From Sphingomonas abietis (GTDB taxonomy: Bacteria; Pseudomonadota; Alphaproteobacteria; Sphingomonadales; Sphingomonadaceae), in assembly GCF_027625475.1 (NCBI RefSeq), contig NZ_CP115174.1, positions 682,001 through 746,000 of the forward strand: 64,000 bases of DNA, written 5' to 3'. Made by a program: the position numbers and the translations under genes. The notes under the pieces were generated by a model. It worked only from the letters and a program-made list of their open reading frames with translations, had not been told where the DNA came from and made no database searches. Positions 1 through 9,737 of the stretch are shown piece by piece (position 1 is the first letter of the stretch; each line of letters opens with the position of its first letter).

Positions 1-1
1 G

Positions 2-673
2 GATCAGCTGGTCGATCGGCTGTCGCATCATCTGGCCGGGCCACGCTTCGCCATGCTGGTGGTCCCCGATCACTGGGGGCAGGCGCCGCTGGCACAGGCC
101 AGGGCGTTCCAGGCGAAGCTGCGGGTTTGGGCGTCGAGCGGCGTCGAGATGTTCGTGCATGGCTGGACTCACCGCGACGATAGTGGCTCGGCCGGCTTCA
201 AGGCGAAGCATATGACCGCGGGCGAGGGCGAGTTTCTCGGCCTGTCGCAGAATGAGGCGCTCCGCCGCATGACCGAGGGGCGGGCGCTGATCGAGGATAT
301 CATCGGGCGCCCCGTCGCCGGGTTCATCGCGCCGGCATGGCTCTACGGGCCGGGTGCCCGCGCCGCGCTGGGCCAGGTGGGCTTCGCGCTGGCCGAGGAT
401 CATATGCGGGTCTGGCGGCCGTCCGACGGAGCCGTGCTGGCCAAGGGGCCGGTGGTGACGTGGGCCAGCCGCAGCCCGGCGCGCGTCGCCAGTTCGCTGG
501 CCTTCGCCGCGCTGGCCCGCACCGCGCTCAAGCCGCTGCGGACCCTGCGGATCGCGGTTCATCCCGGCGATACCGGCGTGCCGGCGCTGCTCGACAGCAT
601 CGACGCGAGCCTGGCGGTGGCGGTTCGCGATCGCACCGTCGGCCGCTACACCGATCTTCTCAAGAGGAACTGA
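2..673 (+). CDS. Polysaccharide deacetylase-like protein, 5' end outside window
   Basis: The reading frame is open to the left edge, so the true start lies upstream; the first in-window ATG is at 53. The visible part reads like a DUF2334/polysaccharide deacetylase barrel: a strand ending VVPDHW, then VHGWTHRD, whose two histidines resemble the metal-binding His-x-x-x-His of NodB-like enzymes, and later FIAPAW and AVHPGD, which match the family's catalytic-arm strands. It probably removes acyl groups from a cell-surface glycan. It is followed after three bases by a membrane protein and then a glycosyltransferase on the same strand, which supports an envelope-polysaccharide role. The substrate cannot be read from sequence. 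Confidence 0.7.
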   Translation, partial: DQLVDRLSHHLAGPRFAMLVVPDHWGQAPLAQARAFQAKLRVWASSGVEMFVHGWTHRDDSGSAGFKAKHMTAGEGEFLGLSQNEALRRMTEGRALIEDIIGRPVAGFIAPAWLYGPGARAALGQVGFALAEDHMRVWRPSDGAVLAKGPVVTWASRSPARVASSLAFAALARTALKPLRTLRIAVHPGDTGVPALLDSIDASLAVAVRDRTVGRYTDLLKRN

Positions 674-676
674 GCT

Positions 677-1654
677 TTGGAGATGAGTCACGAAAGGCTG
701 GTCCGGGACGGGGAGGCGGTCTCGCTGGGTGCCTGGATCGGCGAGGATGGCCAGACGCCCGCGCCGCAGCTGGAAGCGCTGGCGGCGAGCGCACCGCGCT
801 GGCGGCAATGGCTGGGGCCGTTGCTGTCGCTGTCGATCGTCGCGGCGGTGCTCTACCAGATCGGCGGCGTCGATTTCGCCCGGATCGGGGCGATGGTGCC
901 CGCCAATCCGCTGTTCTGGGCGATGTTCGCCGCCGCCTATATGGCGCAGCCGGCGACCGAATGGGTGATCTTCCACCGGCTGTGGAACCTGCCCGGCTCC
1001 GCGATCTGGCCGCTGATGCGCAAGCAGGTCGGCAACGAGGTGCTGCTCGGCTATATCGGCGAAGTCTATTTCTACGGCTGGGCACGCCGCAACACGCAGC
1101 TGGTGGCGGCGCCGTTCGGGGCGATCAAGGATGTCACCATCCTGTCGGCGATGCTCGGCAACCTGACGACGGTGGTCGCGCTGGTGATCGGATGGCCCTT
1201 GCTGGCGGAGCTTCCCGCCGGGCTGCACGTGCAGGCACTCAGCGGCTCGATCGGGGTGGTGATCGTCACCTCGCTGCTGGTCATGCTGTTCCGGCATCGC
1301 CTGTTCAGCCTGCCGCGCCGAGAATTGTGGTTCGTCTCGGCCATGCACCTGCTGCGGATCGCGGGTGGGACCGCGTTGTCGGCGGCGATGTGGCATCTTC
1401 TGCTGCCGGCGGTGCCGCTCTCCTCGTGGGTGATGCTCGCGACGTTGCGCCTGCTGGTCAGCCGCCTGCCGCTGATCCCCAACAAGGAACTGGTGTTCGC
1501 CGGCCTCGCGCTGTTTTTGATCGGTCGCAATGCGGCCGCCGCGGACGCGATGGCATTGATGGCCGGGCTGTTCGTGGCGACGCACATGGTCGTCGGCGTC
1601 GCGCTCGGCGCAGGCGAGCTGATCGGGGCGGCCCGCGCGAAGGCGGCCGCCTGA
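677..1654 (+). CDS. Multi-pass membrane protein of envelope-glycan locus
   Basis: A protein of about 325 residues with a hydrophilic first 50 residues, then repeated hydrophobic segments (WLGPLLSLSIVAAVLYQIGG, then pairs near residues 75-95, 165-215 and 255-310). The layout resembles flippase-like or lysylphosphatidylglycerol-synthase-type transmembrane proteins, but I see no decisive motif. Two starts are possible: TTG at 677, with AGAGGA eight bases upstream, or ATG at 683, which has GGAG directly against it. The spacing favours 677. It lies 3 bp after the deacetylase and 23 bp before a glycosyltransferase, so the three are probably one operon. Confidence 0.6.
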   Translation: MEMSHERLVRDGEAVSLGAWIGEDGQTPAPQLEALAASAPRWRQWLGPLLSLSIVAAVLYQIGGVDFARIGAMVPANPLFWAMFAAAYMAQPATEWVIFHRLWNLPGSAIWPLMRKQVGNEVLLGYIGEVYFYGWARRNTQLVAAPFGAIKDVTILSAMLGNLTTVVALVIGWPLLAELPAGLHVQALSGSIGVVIVTSLLVMLFRHRLFSLPRRELWFVSAMHLLRIAGGTALSAAMWHLLLPAVPLSSWVMLATLRLLVSRLPLIPNKELVFAGLALFLIGRNAAAADAMALMAGLFVATHMVVGVALGAGELIGAARAKAAA

Positions 1655-1677
1655 GGCGCAGACGGGAGGCGCGGGTG

Positions 1678-2853
1678 ATGAGGATTGTCGATGTCTGCGC
1701 CTTCTACGCGCCGCGCGGCGGCGGGGTGAAGACCTATGTCGATCGCAAGCTGGCGGCCGGCGCCCGGCACGGCCATGAGATCGTCGTGATCGCGCCGGGC
1801 GAGCAGCGCGCCACCGAAGTCCGCGGCCCCGGCGCGCGGATCGAATGGCTGCCGGCCCCGAAGATGCCGTTCGATCGCAATTATCGCTATTTCCCCGATC
1901 AGGAATCGATCCATGCCGCGCTCGATCGCTTGCGGCCGGACATGGTCGAGGCGTCGTCGCCGTGGCGCGCGGCGGAGGCGGTGGCCAGCTGGCGCGGATC
2001 GGCGCCGCGCGCGCTGTTCATGCACGCCGATCCGCTCGCGGCCTATGCCTATCGCTGGTTCGGCCCGGTCGCGAAGCGGGAGACGATCGATCGCGGTTTC
2101 GATTGGTTCTGGCGCCATCTCCGGCGGCTCGATGCGCGTTTCGATCTGGTGGTCAGCCCGAGCCGGAGCCTTGCCGATCGGCTGACCGACGGCGGATTGC
2201 GCCAGGTCGTCACCCACCCGCTCGGCATCGCATCGGGCGAGTTCGGCCCCGAACATCGCGATCCGGCGCTCAGGGCTGCGCTGCTGCGTCGCTGCGGGCT
2301 GGGGCCGGAGGCGACCTTGCTGCTCGGCCTCGGCCGCCACGCGCCGGAGAAACGCTGGCCGATGGTGGTCGATGCCTGCATGGCCGCCGGCGTGGAGCGG
2401 CCGGTCGGCCTGGTGCTGGTCGGCGACGGGCGCGAGCGCGCCAAGATACTGCGCCATGTCGGCGAGAATCCGCATGTGCTGCTGCTGGCGCCGGTGACGG
2501 ATCGGCCAGCACTGGCGCAACTGCTGGCCAGCGCCGATGCGCTGATCCACGGTTGCGAGGCGGAAACCTTCTGCCTCGTCGCGGCGGAGGCGCGTGCCGC
2601 CGGTCTGCCGCTGATCGCGCCCGATCGCGGTGGTGCGGCCGATCAGGCGCGCGAGAGCGGCGGCGAGGTGTATCGCGCGGCGGACGCCGGATCGGCGGCA
2701 CAGGCGGTGCTGCGGCTGATCGAGCGCGGCGTCGATACGCTCGGCGCGGAGGCGCGGGCGCGGGCTGGCGGAGTCCGCACGCTCGATCGTCACTTCGCCG
2801 ACCTGTTCGCCGCCTATCGGGGGCTCGGCGCCGGCATGGTACGCGCCGCCTAG
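1678..2853 (+). CDS. Family 4 glycosyltransferase (GT-B fold)
   Basis: 391 residues starting at ATG 1678 with a GGGAGG ribosome site upstream. The N-terminus ([20 protein letters not shown]) is the usual GT4 opening with a glycine-rich acceptor-side loop. The C-terminal half shows [13 protein letters not shown], the nucleotide-sugar site after the Rossmann linker, VLVGDGRER, and [19 protein letters not shown], the GT4 E-x7-E element. It probably transfers a sugar onto a lipid or glycan in the cytoplasm, together with the deacetylase and membrane protein upstream. Its stop codon shares bases with the stop of kup on the other strand (4-bp tail-to-tail overlap at CTAG, 2850-2853). Confidence 0.85.
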   Translation: MRIVDVCAFYAPRGGGVKTYVDRKLAAGARHGHEIVVIAPGEQRATEVRGPGARIEWLPAPKMPFDRNYRYFPDQESIHAALDRLRPDMVEASSPWRAAEAVASWRGSAPRALFMHADPLAAYAYRWFGPVAKRETIDRGFDWFWRHLRRLDARFDLVVSPSRSLADRLTDGGLRQVVTHPLGIASGEFGPEHRDPALRAALLRRCGLGPEATLLLGLGRHAPEKRWPMVVDACMAAGVERPVGLVLVGDGRERAKILRHVGENPHVLLLAPVTDRPALAQLLASADALIHGCEAETFCLVAAEARAAGLPLIAPDRGGAADQARESGGEVYRAADAGSAAQAVLRLIERGVDTLGAEARARAGGVRTLDRHFADLFAAYRGLGAGMVRAA

Positions 2854-4757
2854 ATTTCGAGCTGGCTGCCGAGCTCCACCACGCGGTTGGTCGGCAGCTT
2901 GAAGAATTCCATCGCGCTTTCGGCGTTGCGGAGCATCCACGAGAACAGCTTCTCGCGCCACCAGGCCATGCCGGGGCGGCTGCCGTGGATCAGCGTCTGG
3001 CGGCCGAGGAAGAAGCTCGTCTCCATCGATTTGAACGGCGGCCCGCATTCGCGCGCCAATGCCAGCGCCGCCGGCACGTCGATCTGCTGCATGAAACCGT
3101 AGCGCAGGACGATCCGGAAGAAATCGGCGCCCAGCTCGGTGAAGACGACGCGCTCGGCATCGTCGACATAGGGCTTGCCCATCACCTTGACCGTCACGAT
3201 CACGATCCGCTCGTGCAGCACCTTGTTGTGCTTGAGATTGTGGAGCAGCGCCGGCGGCGCGCCATCGGGCGAGGAAGACAGGAAGACGGCGGTGCCCGAG
3301 ACCCGGCGAACTGACTTGGCCGCCGTCTTGATGAACAGCTCCAGCGGCATCGCGCTTTCGGACAGCCTTTCCCGCATCAGCCGGCGGCCCTTGGCCCAGG
3401 TGGTCAGCACGGTGAAGGCGGCGGCGCCGACCATGAGCGGAAACCAGCCGCCATCGGGAATCTTGGTGATGTTCGAGGCGAAATAGGCACCGTCCACGAT
3501 CAGGAACACCCCGATCATCGCCCCGGCACCCCAGCGATTCCACTTCCAGACCGTGAAGATCAGGGTGCCGAGCATCGCGCTGGTGATCACCATCGTGCCG
3601 GTCACCGCGATGCCATAGGCCGAAGCGAGGTTGCCGGACGAGCGGAAGGTCAGCACCAGCAGCAGCACGAAGCCGAGCAACAGCCAGTTGACCAGCGGCA
3701 CATAGATCTGGCCGGCGGCGTCGGCGCTGGTGTGGGTGATCCGCAGGCGCGGCAGGAAGCCGAGCTGGATCGCCTGCTGGGTGACGGAATAGGCGCCGGA
3801 GATCACCGCCTGCGAGGCGATGACGGTGGCGACGGTGGCGAGGCCGACCAGCGGCAGCCGCGCCCAGTCCGGCGCCATGCGGAAGAAGGGGTTGTCGATC
3901 GTCGCGGGATTGTGGAGCAGCATCGCCGACTGCCCGAGATAGTTGAGCAGCAGGCAGGGAAACGCCACATACAGCCACGCCGCGCTGATCGAACGGCGCC
4001 CGAAATGGCCCATATCGGCGTAGAGCGCCTCGGCCCCGGTCACCGCCAGCACCACCGAGCCGAGCGCCAGAAAGGCGAGCTTCGGATCGAGCAGGAAGAA
4101 ATTCACCGCCCACCAGGGGTTGATCGCGCCCAGCACGCGCGGATCGCGGACGATCGCGCCGACGCCCATCGCGCCGATCACGACGAAATAGAACAGCATG
4201 ATCGGGCCGAAGACGAGGCCGACCTTGGCGGTGCCGCGCGACTGGATCAGGAACAGGCCGATCAGGATCACGATCGAGATCGGCACCACCCAGGGCGCGA
4301 AGCCGGCATGGACGACCTCCAGCCCCTCGACCGCGGACAGCACCGAGATCGCCGGCGTGATGATCGCATCGCCGAAGAACAGGGCGGTTGCCGCCACGCC
4401 CAGCATCACGATGCCGCGTGTCCATTTGATCTTGTGCGATCGCACGATGAGCGCGAGCAGCGCGAGGCTGCCGCCCTCTCCGTCATTGTCGGCGCGCATG
4501 GTGACGAGGACGTACTTGATCGTCACGACCAATGTCATCGTCCAGAAGATCAGGCTGAGCACGCCGAAGATGTGGGGCTGATCGATCGGCAGCGGGTGCG
4601 GGCCGTCGAAGCTTTCCTTCAACGAGTAGAGCGGCGACGTGCCGATGTCGCCGAACACGACGCCGATCGCGCCGAGCGCCATCGGCGCCAGCGGGCCATG
4701 GCCGTGCGGATCTCTGGACGCGGTGGTGCCGGCTTCGGACGTGCTGGTTACGGACAT
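2850..4757 (-). CDS. kup: KUP-family low-affinity potassium transporter
   Basis: About 635 residues from ATG 4757; a longer reading to 4832 is open but its added residues are arginine-rich and unlike the family. The KUP signature [20 protein letters not shown] sits near residue 30, followed by about twelve hydrophobic segments and a hydrophilic cytoplasmic C-terminal domain of about 170 residues, as in E. coli Kup. It brings in K+ with H+ through the inner membrane. The gene is separated from the upstream porin by a clear factor-independent terminator at 4892-4919, so it should have its own promoter in 4758-4890. It converges on the glycosyltransferase with a 4-bp overlap. Confidence 0.93.
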   Translation of the reverse strand: MSVTSTSEAGTTASRDPHGHGPLAPMALGAIGVVFGDIGTSPLYSLKESFDGPHPLPIDQPHIFGVLSLIFWTMTLVVTIKYVLVTMRADNDGEGGSLALLALIVRSHKIKWTRGIVMLGVAATALFFGDAIITPAISVLSAVEGLEVVHAGFAPWVVPISIVILIGLFLIQSRGTAKVGLVFGPIMLFYFVVIGAMGVGAIVRDPRVLGAINPWWAVNFFLLDPKLAFLALGSVVLAVTGAEALYADMGHFGRRSISAAWLYVAFPCLLLNYLGQSAMLLHNPATIDNPFFRMAPDWARLPLVGLATVATVIASQAVISGAYSVTQQAIQLGFLPRLRITHTSADAAGQIYVPLVNWLLLGFVLLLVLTFRSSGNLASAYGIAVTGTMVITSAMLGTLIFTVWKWNRWGAGAMIGVFLIVDGAYFASNITKIPDGGWFPLMVGAAAFTVLTTWAKGRRLMRERLSESAMPLELFIKTAAKSVRRVSGTAVFLSSSPDGAPPALLHNLKHNKVLHERIVIVTVKVMGKPYVDDAERVVFTELGADFFRIVLRYGFMQQIDVPAALALARECGPPFKSMETSFFLGRQTLIHGSRPGMAWWREKLFSWMLRNAESAMEFFKLPTNRVVELGSQLEI

Positions 4758-4891
4758 GAAACCCCGGATGAACGGCATTGCGCGGCGACGCAAGCGATCC
4801 GGGATATGGCTGGATGCGCGCCTGGAATCCACGGCCGTGCATCAAGAGGACGGTATCGTTTCCGGCGATCGCATCAAATCGGCATAAAGAA

Positions 4892-4919
4892 AGACCCGCC
4901 GCACGGAGGCGACGGGTCT
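4892..4919 (-). terminator. Factor-independent terminator of the porin gene
   Basis: Read on the minus strand, AGACCCGTCGC pairs with GCGGCGGGTCT around a six-base loop (one T-G wobble), and the stem runs straight into TTCTTT. It lies about 60 bp beyond the stop of the porin and before kup, so it ends porin transcription. Confidence 0.85.
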
Positions 4920-4976
4920 CGAGTTGGGAGTGGCCCGGCCGAAAGGGGGATCGGCCGGGATGGCTCCAGGGGAAAA

Positions 4977-6386
4977 CTAGAAGCGCAGCTGACCGAACAG
5001 GCCGATCTCGTGGTAGATGCCCTCGCGGCTGCCGCCGATCGTGCCGTTCTGCGTGGAGATCGTGCCGTTCTCGGCACGGTCGCGCTTGTAGACGAGCGCG
5101 AGGTCGACGATCTTGACCGGCTCCCACTGCAGGCCGACGTTGTAATAATGGTCCTTCAGGTCGGGGTTGGTCTCCTTGTTGGGCTTCACCCAATCATAGC
5201 GACCGAACACGCTCCACTGCTTCGCGAAGTTCACGTTGCCGAAGGCCGAATAGCCATCCGACTTGTCCTGCACGACGGTCGTGGTGTTGTTCCAGTTCTT
5301 GGCATGGAAATATTCGCCGCCAAGGTTGAACATCTTGTTCTTGTAGCCAACCATGGCGTTCTCACGCGAGGCGGTACGAACATGATCCAGGCCGGTCGGC
5401 AGGGCCAGGTTCTGGGTGTCGTTGCCGCGCTTGCCCGAATAGCCGCCGGCGGCGGCGTAGAAGCCCTTGTAGGAGGTCGAGACACGGCCTTCGAAGTCGA
5501 CCGACTTGCTGACCTTCACGTTACGATAACCGGCACCGTCAACCACCGAGAACTGGTAGCTCAGCAGGCCGCCGGCGAGATCGCCGAGGACGTGGACGCC
5601 CCAATCGGACGAGGTGCCGTAGTTGGTGCGATCGATCAGCGTCAGTTCGACATGGCGATAGCCATACTGGTTTTCCGCATAGGGAATCCACGGCATGTCG
5701 GCCGCACCGAGGCGGACGATCAGGGCCGGGTTCAGCTTGGCCTGCAGATAGGCCTTCTTCACGTAGAAGCCCTTGCCGACCAGCGCGGTCGAAGCGGCGG
5801 GGCTGGTGGCCGAGTTGGCCGGCGCATTGGCGTTGGCGGTCGAGCCGACGACGTTCGAGATGTCGGTCGTGAAGTTGGCCGAGAACACCGAGTTGAAGGT
5901 GTGATCGACGCCGATGTACAGCCGCTTGATGTTGAAGCCGGTGCCGTCAGCCGCGTTCTTCGCGCCGTTCGACTTCATCGAGATGTTCGAGAAGTTGAAA
6001 TACATGCGGCCGGAGATCGACGTGTCGTTCGCCCAAGCATTCTTCGGCTTCGGCAGCGACGCGAGCTGCGTCTTCACCTCGGTCGGCACCGCGGTCTGCG
6101 CGGCGACGGCCTGGGTCTGCGCGGCCTGAGCCGATGCCTGTGCGGCAGCAGCCTGGGTCGACGCCTGGTTGATCGCGGCGGTCGCCTGCGCGGAATTCTG
6201 CTCCTGCGCATCGAGTCGTGCGGTCAGTGCTTCGACCTGCGCCTTGAGCGCGTCGATCTCGGCATTGCTGTTGCTCTTGGCGGCGGCGTGGCGGATGTGC
6301 TTCACCGGCTTGGCGAGCGCCGGGCCGGCCGCAATCATAGCGACACCGATGCTCGCACCCGCGAGCAGGTTGAATTTGCTGGTCAT
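4977..6386 (-). CDS. OprO/OprP-type outer-membrane porin
   Basis: 469 residues. A signal peptide (NLLAGASIGVAMIAAGPALA) is followed by a coiled-coil segment, about residues 40-100, rich in Ala and Gln, then a beta-rich barrel ending in FGQLRF, whose terminal Phe is the usual outer-membrane insertion signal. Segments such as SISGRMYFNF, GFNIKRLYIGVDHTFN and the closing Y-x-VGLQWEPVKIVDLALVYK strand fit the phosphate-selective porin O/P family. AGGGGC precedes the ATG. A terminator follows the gene and a tandem 11-bp repeat resembling a PhoB box precedes it. In sphingomonads such porins may carry phosphate or other anions; specificity is inference. Confidence 0.85.
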   Translation of the reverse strand: MTSKFNLLAGASIGVAMIAAGPALAKPVKHIRHAAAKSNSNAEIDALKAQVEALTARLDAQEQNSAQATAAINQASTQAAAAQASAQAAQTQAVAAQTAVPTEVKTQLASLPKPKNAWANDTSISGRMYFNFSNISMKSNGAKNAADGTGFNIKRLYIGVDHTFNSVFSANFTTDISNVVGSTANANAPANSATSPAASTALVGKGFYVKKAYLQAKLNPALIVRLGAADMPWIPYAENQYGYRHVELTLIDRTNYGTSSDWGVHVLGDLAGGLLSYQFSVVDGAGYRNVKVSKSVDFEGRVSTSYKGFYAAAGGYSGKRGNDTQNLALPTGLDHVRTASRENAMVGYKNKMFNLGGEYFHAKNWNNTTTVVQDKSDGYSAFGNVNFAKQWSVFGRYDWVKPNKETNPDLKDHYYNVGLQWEPVKIVDLALVYKRDRAENGTISTQNGTIGGSREGIYHEIGLFGQLRF

Positions 6387-6442
6387 GAAAAGCCCCTTTT
6401 GAAAACCCGCCGCTCGCGGGCTTCGAGGGGTCCGTTAATCCC

Positions 6443-6486
6443 GCTCCGTGACTCGTCACTGACAGCTATGTTACGGTTCAGTGACG
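6443..6486 (-). promoter_or_regulatory. Candidate PhoB box upstream of the porin
   Basis: On the minus strand four consecutive 11-bp units lie in phase: CGTCACTGAAC, CGTAACATAGC, TGTCAGTGACG and AGTCACGGAGC. Three carry GTCA at the same offset and the second GTAA. PhoB half-sites (consensus CTGTCAT) repeat every 11 bp, so the spacing fits although the match per unit is partial. The array ends 57 bp before the porin ATG and lies in the divergent gap to the kinase at 6537. Confidence 0.55.
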
Positions 6487-6536
6487 AATGTCACACAGAT
6501 GCAAGCTTGCCACAGTGGCAGGCTTGATCGAAGTGA

Positions 6537-8075
6537 TTGCTTTTGCGGCAGGTATCGATATCGCCGTCATCCGTGGCGCGTCGTTGGACCATACCCTTGT
6601 TGCGATCCGAGCGCTCGTTCAGCCGATTCGTGCTGACTAGCATCTCGATCGGCTTTCTCGCGCTGATCGGTGCGGGCGCCACCGCGGGATGGTTCGTGAT
6701 CAAGGCGCAGGATCATGCCCAATGGGTAGAGCATACCTATGAGGTCGAGCGGCGGGTTTCCCAGCTGCGCGTGCTGATCGAGCGGCTCGAGGTTTCGCGG
6801 CGCGGCTATCTGCTGTCGCATCGCCCGCAGACGCGGCAGGTCTTCATCGAGACCGTCCGCAACGAACCCGTGTTGATCGCCGATCTGAAGCGGCTGACGA
6901 TCGACAACCCGATCCAGCAGCGCAATCTGATCATCATCGAGACGATGGCGGCGGATCAGTTTCGCATGTTGTCGACGTCGATGGTCACGTCCGATCGCGA
7001 TCCGCAACTCGCCACCGTGATCTTCGCTCACGATCAGAGCATCGGCCTCACCAAGCGCCTGCGCGAAGTGACGATGGACATGCTCGGGGAGGAGGGGCGG
7101 CTTCTCCAGATCCGCATCGCCGAACAGCGCGCGGCGACGCGCATCCTGTTCATCGTGCTCGGCGCGGCGGGTGTCCTGGCGGTGCTGGTGGCGATCTCCT
7201 CGATCCTCGTGCTGCGTCGCTACACCGGCGGGCTCGTCGAATCGCGTGCGGCGGTGGAACGCCTGAACGCGGAGCTGGAGGATCGCGTCGAGGAGCGGAC
7301 CCGCGATCTCTCTCGCGCCAACGAGGAGATCCAGCGCTTCGCCTATATCGTCAGCCACGATCTGCGTTCGCCGCTGGTGAACGTGATGGGCTTCACCGGC
7401 GAGCTGGAGGCGGCGACCAAGCCGCTGCTTGCCCTGATCGAAAAGGTCGAGCGGGAAGCACCGGACCTGCTGGACAACGATGCCGCGCTCGCCGCGCGCG
7501 AGGATCTGCCGGAAGCGATCGGCTTCATCCGCACCTCGACCCAGAAGATGGACCGGCTGATCAACGCCATCCTGCGGCTGTCGCGCGAGGGCAAGCGGGT
7601 GCTGGCGCCGCAGCCGATCGATCTGGTCGAACTGACCGAGAGCATCGTCGGCGCGCTCCAGCACCGGCTCGATGAATTGGGCGCGACCGTGATCGTCGAA
7701 CGCCCGATGCCGGTGCCGACGGCCGATCGCCTCGCGGTGGAGCAGATATTGTCCAACCTGATCGAGAATGCAGTCAAATATCTGAAGCCCGGCCGGCCCG
7801 GGCGGGTGGTGGTCTCGGCCCGGATCGATCGGGGGCGCATCGATATCGCCGTCGCCGACAATGGCCGCGGCATCGATCCCCGGGATCATGATCGCATCTT
7901 CGATCTGTTCCGCCGCTCGGGCCAGCAGGATCAGCCCGGCGAGGGCATCGGTCTCGCCCATGTCCGCGCGCTGGCCTACAGGCTGGGCGGCCTGGTCGAT
8001 TGCACATCCACGCTGGGCGAGGGCGCCACCTTCACCCTGTCGCTTCCTATTCAACCCGTGTCTCCGCAAGGATAA
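6537..8075 (+). CDS. CHASE3-type membrane sensor histidine kinase
   Basis: Up to 512 residues. The open frame begins at TTG 6537; GTG at 6573 is another possible start, and no strong ribosome site decides. A transmembrane helix (TSISIGFLALIGAGATAGWF), a periplasmic CHASE3-like segment with the typical RRGYLLSHRPQTR, a second helix near residue 210, a coiled coil, then a HisKA H-box (RFAYIVSHDLRSPL, phospho-His) and a HATPase_c domain (N-box NLIENAVKYL, G1 DNGRGID, G2 GEGIGLAHV). It phosphorylates a response regulator, most likely the one encoded six bases downstream. Similar kinases are phytochrome-relatives lacking the photosensory part. Confidence 0.85.
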   Translation: MLLRQVSISPSSVARRWTIPLLRSERSFSRFVLTSISIGFLALIGAGATAGWFVIKAQDHAQWVEHTYEVERRVSQLRVLIERLEVSRRGYLLSHRPQTRQVFIETVRNEPVLIADLKRLTIDNPIQQRNLIIIETMAADQFRMLSTSMVTSDRDPQLATVIFAHDQSIGLTKRLREVTMDMLGEEGRLLQIRIAEQRAATRILFIVLGAAGVLAVLVAISSILVLRRYTGGLVESRAAVERLNAELEDRVEERTRDLSRANEEIQRFAYIVSHDLRSPLVNVMGFTGELEAATKPLLALIEKVEREAPDLLDNDAALAAREDLPEAIGFIRTSTQKMDRLINAILRLSREGKRVLAPQPIDLVELTESIVGALQHRLDELGATVIVERPMPVPTADRLAVEQILSNLIENAVKYLKPGRPGRVVVSARIDRGRIDIAVADNGRGIDPRDHDRIFDLFRRSGQQDQPGEGIGLAHVRALAYRLGGLVDCTSTLGEGATFTLSLPIQPVSPQG

Positions 8076-8080
8076 GCAGA

Positions 8081-8530
8081 ATGAACGCCCATCAGCCCGT
8101 CAGCATCGTCATGATCGAGGACGATGAGGGCCATGCCCGCCTGATCGAGAAGAATATCCGCCGCGCCGGCATCTCGAACCATATCCGTCACTTCACCGAT
8201 GGCACGTCGGCGCTCGACTATCTCTACAATGCCCCGGAAGGGCCGGCGTTGAACGGCCCGGCACTGATCCTGCTCGATCTCAACCTGCCGGACATGTCGG
8301 GCACCGATATCCTCCAGCGCATCAAGAGCGATGGCAATCCGCTCAAGCGTACCCCGGTGATCGTGCTGACCACCACCGACGACAAGGTGGAGATCCAGCG
8401 CTGCTACGATCTCGGCGCCAACGTCTACATCACCAAGCCGGTGGATTATGAGAATTTCGCCACGGCGATCCGCCAGCTCGGCCTGTTCCTGGCGGTGATC
8501 CAGGTGCCGGATATCGAGCCGGACGCCTGA
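8081..8530 (+). CDS. Single-domain response regulator (Rcp1-like)
   Basis: 149 residues from ATG 8081. It consists only of a receiver domain: acidic pair in IVMIEDDEGH, phospho-Asp in ALILLDLNLPDMSG, Thr in VIVLTTTDD and Lys in NVYITKPVDY. The longer N- and C-terminal arms are typical of receivers paired with phytochrome-class kinases. It begins five bases after the kinase stop and its own stop overlaps the next start (TGATG), so the three genes are translationally coupled. It has no output domain and likely shuttles phosphate to another protein. Confidence 0.9.
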   Translation: MNAHQPVSIVMIEDDEGHARLIEKNIRRAGISNHIRHFTDGTSALDYLYNAPEGPALNGPALILLDLNLPDMSGTDILQRIKSDGNPLKRTPVIVLTTTDDKVEIQRCYDLGANVYITKPVDYENFATAIRQLGLFLAVIQVPDIEPDA

Positions 8531-9561
8531 TGGAGGGGACGCGCATCCTCTATATCGACGATGATGCCGGCCTGTGCCGGCTGATGTCGCGCGCGCTTCA
8601 ACGCATGGGCTGTGTCGTCGACACCGCGCAGAGTGGCGCGGAGGGGGTTGCGAAGGCATCGCTGGGTGGGTTCGATCTGATCGCCGTCGATCACTTCATG
8701 CCGGGGCAGGACGGGTTGGAGACGCTCGCCCAGCTGCGCGCGCTGCCGGATGCGCCGCCGGTGGTGTATGTGACCGGATCGGAGGATGGCCGTATCGCCG
8801 TTGCCGCGCTCAAGGCCGGTGCGGTCGATTATGTGGTGAAGACGGTCGGCGAGGATTTCTTCGCGCTGCTCGCCGCCGCGTTCGAGCAGGCCCGGGAGAA
8901 GCAGCGGCTGGCGGCTGCCAAGGTGGCGATGGAGGAGGATCTCCGCCTCTCCAATGCCCGGCTGGAGACGTTGCTGAAAGAGGTGAACCACCGGGTCGCC
9001 AACTCGCTGCAACTGGTTTCCGCCTTCGTCCATATGCAGTCGGCCGCGCTGCCCGATGCGGCGGCGAAGAGCGCGCTGCAGGATGTCCAGCGCCGTATCC
9101 AGGCGATCGCGCAGGTCCATCGCCGGCTCTACACCGGCAACGCCGTCGATGCCGTCGCGATGGACGATTATCTGTCCGCGCTGGTCGGCGAATTGCAGGA
9201 GACCTGGTCGACGCCCGCCGCCCCGCGCGTGCTGACGCTGGCGAGCGAGCCGATCCGGATGAAGACCGATCGCGCCGTGTCGCTGGGCGTGATCGTCAAC
9301 GAGCTGGTGTCGAACGCCTGCAAATATGCCTATCCGGCCAATGAATCGGGCGAAGTCCGCATCGTGCTGATGCGGGAAGGCGAGGATCATTTCGTCCTGC
9401 GCGTCGAGGATGACGGCTGCGGTATCGAAGGCGGTGTCAGCCCCAAGGGCACCGGCGTCGGCACCAAGGTGATCCGCGCGATGGCCAAGAGCCTGCATGG
9501 CGAATTGAGCTACGATCTGGGACATAGCGGCGTCAGGGCGATCCTCAGCGCGGCGTGCTGA
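8530..9561 (+). CDS. Receiver-HisKA_2 hybrid kinase
   Basis: 343 residues. An N-terminal receiver (ILYIDDDAG, LIAVDHFMPGQDG, VYVTGSE, VVKT) is joined by a coiled coil to a HisKA_2 dimerisation box, LLKEVNHRVANSLQLV, whose His replaces the usual H-box, then a HATPase domain (ELVSNACKYAYP, VEDDGCGIEGG, GTGVGTKVI). Kinases of this class often feed the alphaproteobacterial general stress response, but no PhyR or EcfG gene is nearby. Context suggests that the CHASE3 kinase and the single-domain receiver control it. The end faces the S10 peptidase gene across a strong inverted repeat. Confidence 0.85.
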   Translation: MEGTRILYIDDDAGLCRLMSRALQRMGCVVDTAQSGAEGVAKASLGGFDLIAVDHFMPGQDGLETLAQLRALPDAPPVVYVTGSEDGRIAVAALKAGAVDYVVKTVGEDFFALLAAAFEQAREKQRLAAAKVAMEEDLRLSNARLETLLKEVNHRVANSLQLVSAFVHMQSAALPDAAAKSALQDVQRRIQAIAQVHRRLYTGNAVDAVAMDDYLSALVGELQETWSTPAAPRVLTLASEPIRMKTDRAVSLGVIVNELVSNACKYAYPANESGEVRIVLMREGEDHFVLRVEDDGCGIEGGVSPKGTGVGTKVIRAMAKSLHGELSYDLGHSGVRAILSAAC

Positions 9562-9681
9562 CCCCCTGCCGGTGTACGGGGCCGTGCGTCATGGCGATCG
9601 TCCCCACGCTGCCGAATAAGCCCGATCCCATCTTCTACGGTTCGGGGTGACGGTCTGCCGCTCTGGCGGGATCGTGATCAG

Positions 9682-9737
9682 GCCGAAGGGACAACGCCCC
9701 CTCCCGTCGCGGGAAGCGGCGTTGTCCTGGGTTCGGC
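9682..9737. terminator. Large inverted repeat between convergent genes
   Basis: GGACAACGCC (9689-9698) pairs perfectly with GGCGTTGTCC (9718-9727). Outside it GCCGAA (9682-9687) pairs with TTCGGC (9732-9737). It sits between two converging genes and just touches the next gene's stop, as expected of a bidirectional terminator, but neither side has a T-run, so a factor-independent mechanism is uncertain. Confidence 0.5.

Noticed and set aside
1072..4425. Very long open frame opposite the glycosyltransferase and kup region
   Set aside because: Arg/Ala/Gly-rich shadow caused by GC-rich third positions; overlaps well-supported genes.
9682..9737. Possible small RNA in the large inverted repeat
   Set aside because: No promoter-like element; position between convergent genes is better explained as transcription end.
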